The position numbers and the translations under genes are program-made. Positions 5,729 to 9,822 of a stretch of 9,822 bases of DNA are shown one piece after another. Below the pieces are notes generated by a model that was not told the origin of the DNA, did not search any database, and saw nothing but the letters and a program-made list of their open reading frames with translations. Within the stretch, counting starts at the first letter, position 1. The number at the start of each line of letters is the position of its first letter. The stretch is from positions 1 through 9,822 of the forward strand of contig CANFYD010000100.1 of NCBI GenBank assembly GCA_947450745.1. Reading direction: 5' to 3'. The stretch comes from Burkholderiales bacterium (GTDB lineage Bacteria > Pseudomonadota > Gammaproteobacteria > Burkholderiales > Burkholderiaceae_C).

Positions 5729-6424
5729 TCAAGCCGAAAGGAAACGGTAGAAGTTGCGCAACATGGCGGCTGTCGCACCCCAAATGAAGTACTCCTGCGG
5801 CACCTCTGCACGGTTTGCATCTACCCAAGGCATGGACAAAAACTGCCGTTCGACGCCGTCAAAATTGAAGGCATGGCGTTGGTGGTGGGCCGGGGTCATC
5901 AAAAATTGCAGCGGCACCTCAAAAGCCTCGGCCACTTCGAATGCATCCAGCGCCAACTTGAACCCAGGCTCTACCAGCGCCACGATGGGCGTGACTTGGA
6001 AAGCGGTCACCGTGGTGTAGATGGGCAGCTGGCCAAGGACCTCGATGTGCGCACGCGAAAGCCCGATTTCTTCTTCGGTTTCACGCAAGGCCGTCGCCAC
6101 GGCATCGCTGTCCTCGGCCTCCACGCGCCCGCCGGGGAAGCTGATTTGCCCCGCATGATCACGCAAATGAGCGGTGCGGCGAGTCAGCAGCAAGCTCAGG
6201 CCGGCGGGACGCTTCACTAGCGCAATCAGCACCGAAGCAGCGGCCGGCGGCCGATCGGTGAACAGGCCACCATCTCCGAGCAGCTCAGGCTGCCAGGGCG
6301 GCGGCAGGGCAAAGCGGGCCCGCAAGGCGGCAGGCGTCAGCGCCTGTGCGGCTACCGCTGGCAAATGCGCATCGGAGCCGAGCACCGGCGCAGTGCGCGG
6401 ATTGGAAATGGGGGTTCGTGTCAT
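5729..6424 (-). CDS. Nudix hydrolase, CoA pyrophosphatase type
   Basis: 231 residues. LLTRR (79-83) and GQISFPGG (92-99) form the CoA-specific motif that precedes the Nudix box in NudL/NUDT7-like enzymes. The box runs from G99 to L122 (GRVEAEDSDAV... RETEEEIGL). It carries D instead of E at the first acidic position and one extra residue before R114-E115, which is usual in this subfamily rather than a defect. E118 and E119 are the expected metal ligands. Family members cleave CoA and its derivatives to 3',5'-ADP and 4'-phosphopantetheine with Mg2+ or Mn2+. The N-terminal 50 residues are variable. The ATG at 6424 lacks an obvious Shine-Dalgarno, so a later start cannot be excluded. It lies downstream of the rplS terminator and upstream of the CobD/CbiB-like gene. 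Confidence 0.9.
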   Translation of the reverse strand: MTRTPISNPRTAPVLGSDAHLPAVAAQALTPAALRARFALPPPWQPELLGDGGLFTDRPPAAASVLIALVKRPAGLSLLLTRRTAHLRDHAGQISFPGGRVEAEDSDAVATALRETEEEIGLSRAHIEVLGQLPIYTTVTAFQVTPIVALVEPGFKLALDAFEVAEAFEVPLQFLMTPAHHQRHAFNFDGVERQFLSMPWVDANRAEVPQEYFIWGATAAMLRNFYRFLSA

Positions 6425-6482
6425 GCGGCCAGCCGATCCGGGAACGTCAGTGCAAAAGCGACATCAAAGCGCCGGCAGAAAC

Positions 6483-6510
6483 AACAAAGCCGCCCAAGGG
6501 CGGCTTTGTT
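6483..6510 (-). terminator. rplS rho-independent terminator
   Basis: AACAAAGCCGCCC (6483-6495) and its exact complement at 6498-6510 form a 13-bp stem; the top pair probably opens to give a 4-nt loop. On the minus strand the stem ends in TTTGTT and is followed by GTTTC, a moderately T-rich tract. It lies 43 nt beyond the rplS stop and before the Nudix gene, so it marks the end of the ribosomal operon, perhaps with some read-through. Confidence 0.8.
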
Positions 6511-6523
6511 GAGCATGCAAGGC

Positions 6524-6546
6524 GTCGGCGAATGCGCTTCGCCGAC
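6524..6546 (-). other. perfect 9-bp hairpin directly after rplS
   Basis: GTCGGCGAA (6524-6532) pairs with TTCGCCGAC (6538-6546) around a 5-nt loop. It begins only 7 nt after the rplS stop codon and has no T-run. It may protect the mRNA 3' end or assist the terminator that follows. Confidence 0.55.
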
Positions 6547-6553
6547 ATCTTGA

Positions 6554-6907
6554 TCAGCCCAGCTTTTCCTTGATCCGTGCCGACTTGCCCGAACGCTCGC
6601 GCAAGTAGTACAGCTTGGCGCGGCGCACAGCACCACGGCGCTTGACTTCGATCGAAGCGATCAGCGGGCTGTACAGCTGGAACGTACGCTCCACGCCTTC
6701 GCCGTTCGAGATCTTGCGAACAATGAAGCTCGAATTCAGACCGCGGTTGCGCTTGGCAATCACGACGCCTTCAAAAGCCTGCACGCGCTTGCGTGTGCCT
6801 TCAACGACGTTGACGCTGACGATGACCGTGTCGCCTGGGGCGTAAACGGGAATCGTCTTGTTAAGGCGAACAATTTCTTCTTGCTCTAAGGTTTGGATCA
6901 AGTCCAT
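6554..6907 (-). CDS. rplS: 50S ribosomal protein L19 (bL19)
   Basis: 117 residues, the normal bL19 length. Recognisable segments are MDLIQTLEQEEI (1-12), the conserved PGDTVIV core, EGTRKRVQAFEGVVI, RNRGLNSSFIVRKIS and RRGAVRRAKLYYLRERSGK near the C-terminus. bL19 lies at the 30S-50S interface and contributes to bridge formation. The ATG (complement of 6905-6907) is preceded by AGGAG with a spacer of about 6-7 nt. It is the last gene of the rpsP-rimM-trmD-rplS block but is separated from trmD by 226 nt, much wider than the other gaps in the block, so a separate promoter or attenuation step is possible. Two hairpins follow its stop codon. Confidence 0.98.
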   Translation of the reverse strand: MDLIQTLEQEEIVRLNKTIPVYAPGDTVIVSVNVVEGTRKRVQAFEGVVIAKRNRGLNSSFIVRKISNGEGVERTFQLYSPLIASIEVKRRGAVRRAKLYYLRERSGKSARIKEKLG

Positions 6908-7133
6908 GCAGTTCTCCTAGTGATCATGGCGGCATCGAACTTCAGCTCGCCACAATGACGGGATGAAACTTTATGAGATGGGTGGTCGCTGCTTTTGCAG
7001 GCCGTCAGCATGAGGATGTTCCCGGGCAATCACCCAGCAAATCAACACACGACACGATCCTGCATGCACAACCTTTATCGACCCGCCAGAGGATCGAACA
7101 GCCCAAGAGTCTAGCACGGGAAATGGGTATTGA
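6908..7133 (-). other. 226-nt trmD-rplS intergenic region
   Basis: No convincing gene, terminator or sigma-70 promoter is seen. The minus strand has a TAGACT hexamer near 7110 that could be a -10, but the -35 position (TAGTCA) is poor. A 65-codon minus-strand frame (7168-6971) overlaps the end of trmD, has no ribosome binding site and resembles nothing. The region could hold an rplS-specific promoter or leader; that is inference from its size. Confidence 0.4.
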
Positions 7134-7934
7134 CTAGGGAGCCAGATGATCAGCCGGGCACTGAGCAAGGAATCGCTCGTCGAGCTTGCTCAGCTGCCCT
7201 GCCAATCGAGCAGCAATGATCATGTCCGGACGCCTGCGTGACGTCAGCGCCAACGATTGCTCACGCCGCCAGCGCTTGATTTGCGCGTGATGACCCGACA
7301 ACAGCACCGCAGGCACCGGCAAATCTCCACTCTCCCCATCCAAACTCGGCAGCAACTCGGGCCGGCTGTAATGCGGGCAATCAAGCAAGCCCTCGGAAAA
7401 ACTATCCTGCTGATGCGATTGCGCGTCGTTCAAAACGCCGTCCTGCAAGCGCGCTACCGCGTCCAGCAAGGCCAGGGCGGGCAATTCACCGCCGGACAAG
7501 ACGAAATCACCCAGACTCAATTCCAGCGTGACATGCCGATCCAGAAAGCGCTGGTCGATGCCTTCGTAGCGACCGCACAGCAGCACGCCGCCCTCATCAC
7601 CAGCCAGTTCTTGCACCAAGGCTTGATCAATGCGGCGGCCGGTCGGACTGAAATGAATGATGGCCGGAGCGCCTGATTTTTCATCAGCCTGCGCCAGCAG
7701 CCGCTCGGCTTTGACCGCCGCCAACGCACGCTCCAGCGGCTCGACCAGCATCACCATGCCAGGCCCGCCGCCATATGGACGGTCGTCAACGCGGCGGTAG
7801 TTGTCAGTCGTGAAGTCTCGCAACTGCCAGAGCTTCACATCGACCTGCCCACTCTCGAAGGCCCGGCGCGTCACACCCTGACTCAGGTGCGGGCCAAACA
7901 ATTCGGGGAATAAAGTGATGAGATCAAAGCGCAT
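7134..7934 (-). CDS. trmD: tRNA (guanine-N1)-methyltransferase TrmD
   Basis: 266 residues. It methylates G37 next to the anticodon of tRNAs reading CNN/CGG-type codons, preventing +1 frameshifting; it acts as a SPOUT-family knotted dimer. Family segments: MRFDLITLFPELF (1-13), RPYGGGPGMVM (52-62), LLCGRYEGIDQRF (118-130), SLGDFVLSGGELPAL (140-154), DGVLND (165-170) and SFSEGLLDCPHYSRP (178-192). D170 is the likely catalytic aspartate (D169 in E. coli). The ATG at 7934 fits the universal N-terminus; the frame is open to a TTG at 7970, inside the end of rimM, which I reject. The Shine-Dalgarno is weak. The gene starts 17 nt after the rimM stop. Confidence 0.98.
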   Translation of the reverse strand: MRFDLITLFPELFGPHLSQGVTRRAFESGQVDVKLWQLRDFTTDNYRRVDDRPYGGGPGMVMLVEPLERALAAVKAERLLAQADEKSGAPAIIHFSPTGRRIDQALVQELAGDEGGVLLCGRYEGIDQRFLDRHVTLELSLGDFVLSGGELPALALLDAVARLQDGVLNDAQSHQQDSFSEGLLDCPHYSRPELLPSLDGESGDLPVPAVLLSGHHAQIKRWRREQSLALTSRRRPDMIIAARLAGQLSKLDERFLAQCPADHLAP

Positions 7935-7951
7935 CGCGCGCCAACCCGGAC

Positions 7952-8578
7952 TTAATAGTCCAAGCCCCAATCGACCGTGATCTGACGCTGCTCAAGGTCG
8001 ACATCGTCGACAAAGGTCGCGACGAACGGGACGAGCCGCTCCAACTCGGGCTTGATCGGAGCGACCATACCGGGCGGCGTGATGCGCAACACGCTGTGCG
8101 GGCCGGCATCGATCAGACCTTCGACCGTCCCCAACGCTTCGCCTTGGCGGTTGACGACATTGAGGCCGATCAAGTCGACCCAGTAATACTCATTCGGATC
8201 CGCGCTGGGGAAGGCCGCGCGCGAAATGAAGATGCGCGCACCGCGCAGCGCTTCGGCCGAATTTCGATCCGCGACACCCTGGACGCTGGCCACAATGCCC
8301 TCGCCATGTTCGCGTATCGCAAGAATTTTCAGCAGCCTGGGCGCGGCGGACTTGAAGCCCGCTTTGGCCAAGGCTGGCAATGCTCCCTCGGGCTGCCGGA
8401 GAAACCAGCGGCGCGAGGAGAACAAGGCCTCGGCGTCGGCTGAATAGGCTTGCACCTTGATCCAGCCTTTGACGCCCCAGGCATCAAGAATGCAGCCGAC
8501 CTCAATCGCATCCTCCGGCCAGACCAACGCCTCGGTGTCAGTCGGCGAAGCAGGCATATCGGCAAGCATTCTTGTCAT
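7952..8578 (-). CDS. rimM: 16S rRNA processing / 30S maturation factor RimM
   Basis: 208 residues. RimM binds ribosomal protein uS19 and assists maturation of the 30S head. The N-terminal RimM domain spans about 24-123 (EVGCILDAWGVKGWIKVQAYS at its start) and the PRC-barrel domain about 130-206 (YYWVDLIGLNVVN, GTVEGLIDAGPHSVLRI). It is longer than E. coli RimM (182), with an N-terminal extension and a basic insert around 55-80 (RRWFLRQ... KAGFKSAAPRLL); this is common in betaproteobacteria as far as I recall. The ATG at 8578 is chosen because AAGG (complement of 8588-8591) lies 9 nt upstream; ATGs at 8569 and 8557 and TTG at 8587 are alternatives. It begins 11 nt after the rpsP stop. Confidence 0.96.
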   Translation of the reverse strand: MTRMLADMPASPTDTEALVWPEDAIEVGCILDAWGVKGWIKVQAYSADAEALFSSRRWFLRQPEGALPALAKAGFKSAAPRLLKILAIREHGEGIVASVQGVADRNSAEALRGARIFISRAAFPSADPNEYYWVDLIGLNVVNRQGEALGTVEGLIDAGPHSVLRITPPGMVAPIKPELERLVPFVATFVDDVDLEQRQITVDWGLDY

Positions 8579-8589
8579 TGACGTCAACC

Positions 8590-8844
8590 TTAGACCGCAG
8601 TCGCCTTCTTGGCCTGATTGATCAGGCGCTCGGCAGTTGCCGACAGTTGGGCACCAACACCGACCCAGTAGTTGACGCGGTCCACGGCAACACGCAGGGA
8701 CTCAGCAGCACCAGAAGCCACGGGGTTGTAAAAACCCACGCGCTCGATGAAGCGGCCGTCGCGGCGCTGGCGGCTGTTAGCCACAACGATGTTATAGAAG
8801 GGGCGCTTCTTGGAGCCGCCGCGAGCCAGTCGAATCACAACCAT
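8590..8844 (-). CDS. rpsP: 30S ribosomal protein S16 (bS16)
   Basis: 84 residues, the normal bS16 length. It starts MVVIRLARGGSKKRPFYNIV and contains ANSRQRRDGRFIERVGFYNP (22-41), the family signature region, then the conserved RVNYWVGVGAQLS (56-68). bS16 is an early-binding protein that stabilises the 30S body. First gene of the S16-RimM-TrmD-L19 operon. The frame is open upstream to 9072 without a stop, but that part has no S16 similarity. The ATG (complement of 8842-8844) has only a weak GGA-type ribosome binding site, which fits a long structured leader with possible translational control. Confidence 0.98.
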   Translation of the reverse strand: MVVIRLARGGSKKRPFYNIVVANSRQRRDGRFIERVGFYNPVASGAAESLRVAVDRVNYWVGVGAQLSATAERLINQAKKATAV

Positions 8845-8931
8845 GATGTTTCCAATTAATCTATTGCGTCCATCGCACCAGGAGACACTCAGGGCGAGTA
8901 GATCGGGGTGGCGACCTCCGAGAAAATGTCC

Positions 8932-9022
8932 CTGACAATCTGTCAGCCGACATAAGCCCCAGCAAGGTCGCCGTGGTTGGCGCGGTAGATACGCCCAGCC
9001 TTTTTGAGGAAACATATCCTCA
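8932..9022 (-). promoter_or_regulatory. rpsP leader with two hairpins
   Basis: Two perfect short inverted repeats lie in the region upstream of rpsP: TGAGGA (9005-9010) with TCCTCA (9017-9022) around a 6-nt loop, and CTGACA (8932-8937) with TGTCAG (8941-8946) around a 3-nt loop. They are 58 bp apart and would both be in the transcript if it starts near 9045. Neither has a T-run. Feedback control of a ribosomal protein operon through such a leader is plausible but inferred. Confidence 0.35.
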
Positions 9023-9029
9023 GAAAGAT

Positions 9030-9059
9030 TTGACCAGCACCAAAACCCAACATTATAAA
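9030..9059 (+). promoter_or_regulatory. candidate sigma-70 promoter of the GNAT gene
   Basis: TTGACC (9030-9035), an 18-nt spacer and TATAAA (9054-9059) make a good sigma-70 promoter; with a 17-nt spacer the hexamer is TTATAA. Transcription would start near 9066, leaving a leader of less than 20 nt and no room for a normal ribosome binding site. It overlaps the opposing -10 of rpsP. Confidence 0.5.
9052..9057 (-). promoter_or_regulatory. candidate -10 element of the rpsP operon
   Basis: On the minus strand this is a consensus TATAAT. The -35 position with a 17-nt spacer reads ACGGGT, which is poor, and there is no extended -10 TG. If used, the leader to the rpsP ATG is about 200 nt. Confidence 0.4.
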
Positions 9060-9084
9060 CTGCGCCGCGCAACTACCCGTGACT

Positions 9085-9663
9085 ATGACAAGAGAAAACC
9101 AGAATCTCCCCGCTGACGTATTGATCAGGCCCAGTGGCGACGCCGATTTGGCCGCGATCCACGCCATCTACGAAATTGCCGTATTGCACGGCACCGGCAC
9201 ATTTGAAACCGAAGTGCCCGATGTCGCTGAAATGGCTCGCCGCCGTGCCGAAGTGCTCGGCCGCAAGCTGCCTTGGTTGGTGGCGGAATCGAATGGGCAC
9301 GTGGTGGGCTATGCCTACGCCAATTACTTCCGCCCCCGCATGGCTTATCGCTTTTGCTTGGAAGACTCCATTTATTTGCTGCCGGATCAACAAGGCCGCG
9401 GCCTGGGGCGCCTGCTGCTGACCGAGCTGATGTCGCGCTGCGAGGCGCTGGGCGCACGGCAAATGCTGGCCGTCATCGGCGACGCGCAAAACCTCGGCTC
9501 GATCGGCGTCCACCAAACCTTGGGCTTCGAGCACACCGGCGTGTTGAAAGCGTCCGGCTGGAAGTTTGGCCGCTGGTTGGATGTTGTGCTGATGCAACGT
9601 CAACTCGGCCAAGGTGATCAAAGCAACCCAGAAACCACAGAAAAAATCGAGCCCACCGCATGA
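9085..9663 (+). CDS. GNAT-family N-acetyltransferase (phosphinothricin / YncA-like)
   Basis: 192 residues. The fold starts at VLIRPSGDADLAAIHAIY (12-29), continues with FETEVP (40-45) and WLVAESNGHVVGYAYANYF (64-82). Then come EDSIYLLPDQQGRGLG (93-108), which holds the acetyl-CoA pyrophosphate loop Q103-G106-G108, and NLGSIGVHQTLGFEHTGVL (136-154). This layout matches the phosphinothricin/methionine-sulfone acetyltransferase (PAT, MnaT, YncA) branch, which uses acetyl-CoA on amino acid analogues; the true substrate here is unknown. The tail after about 175 is polar. ATG 9085 is preferred; GTG 9079 is in frame two codons earlier, and neither has a clear ribosome binding site. Its stop overlaps the next start (ATGA). 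Confidence 0.88.
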   Translation: MTRENQNLPADVLIRPSGDADLAAIHAIYEIAVLHGTGTFETEVPDVAEMARRRAEVLGRKLPWLVAESNGHVVGYAYANYFRPRMAYRFCLEDSIYLLPDQQGRGLGRLLLTELMSRCEALGARQMLAVIGDAQNLGSIGVHQTLGFEHTGVLKASGWKFGRWLDVVLMQRQLGQGDQSNPETTEKIEPTA

Positions 9664-9822
9664 GCAGCCACTACAAATCCAAAACGCTGGCAACTTGGCT
9701 GGCTTTGCTGCTGGGCAGCCTGGGCCTGCACCGGCTTTATCTTTATGGCTTCAACGACAAGCTGGCCTGGCTCCACCCCTTGCCCACGCTGCTGGGCTTG
9801 TACGGCGTGCAGCGAATGGAAC
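9660..9822 (+). CDS. TM2-domain membrane protein, N-terminal 54 residues (partial)
   Basis: The gene is cut by the right edge of the window. The visible protein begins MSSHYKSKTLATWLALLLGS and continues LGLHRLYLYGFNDKLAWLHP, with a first membrane segment at about 10-30 and a second beginning near 39. The KSK...LGLHRLYLG-like start followed by a second hydrophobic segment is the pattern of TM2-domain proteins, whose biochemical role in bacteria is not settled. The ATG at 9660 overlaps the GNAT stop codon (9661-9663), so the two are very likely cotranscribed and translationally coupled. Confidence 0.75.
   Translation, partial: MSSHYKSKTLATWLALLLGSLGLHRLYLYGFNDKLAWLHPLPTLLGLYGVQRME

Noticed and set aside
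6966..6973. Exact sigma-28 -35 hexamer/octamer TAAAGTTT upstream of rplS (minus strand)
   Set aside because: The sequence 11 nt downstream (TGTGGCGA) does not match the GCCGATAA -10, so this is likely chance.
6971..7168. 65-codon minus-strand frame between trmD and rplS
   Set aside because: It has no ribosome binding site, overlaps the end of trmD and resembles nothing known.
8845..9072. In-frame upstream extension of rpsP (160 codons in total)
   Set aside because: S16 is about 84 residues and starts at the internal methionine; the extension has no similarity and lies in the promoter/leader.

Overview
The window looks like ordinary chromosomal DNA from a GC-rich betaproteobacterium, most likely order Burkholderiales (Comamonadaceae or a close relative). 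The basis is the high GC content, the set of orthologues, and the block rpsP-rimM-trmD-rplS followed by a Nudix CoA pyrophosphatase and a CobD/CbiB-family membrane protein. This assignment is inference; no rRNA or other phylogenetic marker was compared. I see no insertion sequence, phage, CRISPR array, tRNA or rRNA. The window is mostly housekeeping genes with tight operon spacing.

Left part (1-2837). The first 50 codons of an FAD-dependent oxidoreductase run leftward off the window. Divergent from it is a tight rightward cluster: a small dual-specificity/tyrosine phosphatase, the pseudouridine synthase RluA (TTG start overlapping the phosphatase stop), a DUF938-type methyltransferase, and a short-chain dehydrogenase (ATGA overlap). 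The 86-bp divergent gap holds three copies of a 7-mer, two of them in a perfect 10-bp inverted repeat.

Middle part (2838-4710). A secreted or membrane protein with a C-terminal Tim44-like domain is preceded by a sequence resembling a sigma-32 heat-shock promoter. It faces a leftward gene for a small Ala-rich protein with one EF-hand loop, and a strong bidirectional terminator separates the two. The EF-hand gene is preceded by a close match to the flagellar sigma-28 (FliA) promoter consensus. That pairing of an unrecognised protein with a flagellar-type promoter is the most interesting observation here.

Right part (4711-9057, leftward). The order of transcription is rpsP, rimM, trmD, a 199-bp gap, rplS, a double hairpin/terminator, the Nudix CoA pyrophosphatase, and the CobD/CbiB-like gene. 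The first four are the conserved ribosome/tRNA-maturation operon: S16, 30S maturation factor, tRNA m1G37 methyltransferase and L19. rpsP appears to have a leader of about 200 nt containing two hairpins.

Far right (9030-9822, rightward). A GNAT acetyltransferase gene overlaps (ATGA) the start of a TM2-domain membrane protein that is cut by the window edge. Its promoter lies back to back with, and overlaps, the candidate -10 of the rpsP operon.

I did not find a clearly new multi-gene system. The candidates worth following are regulatory, plus the EF-hand orphan.
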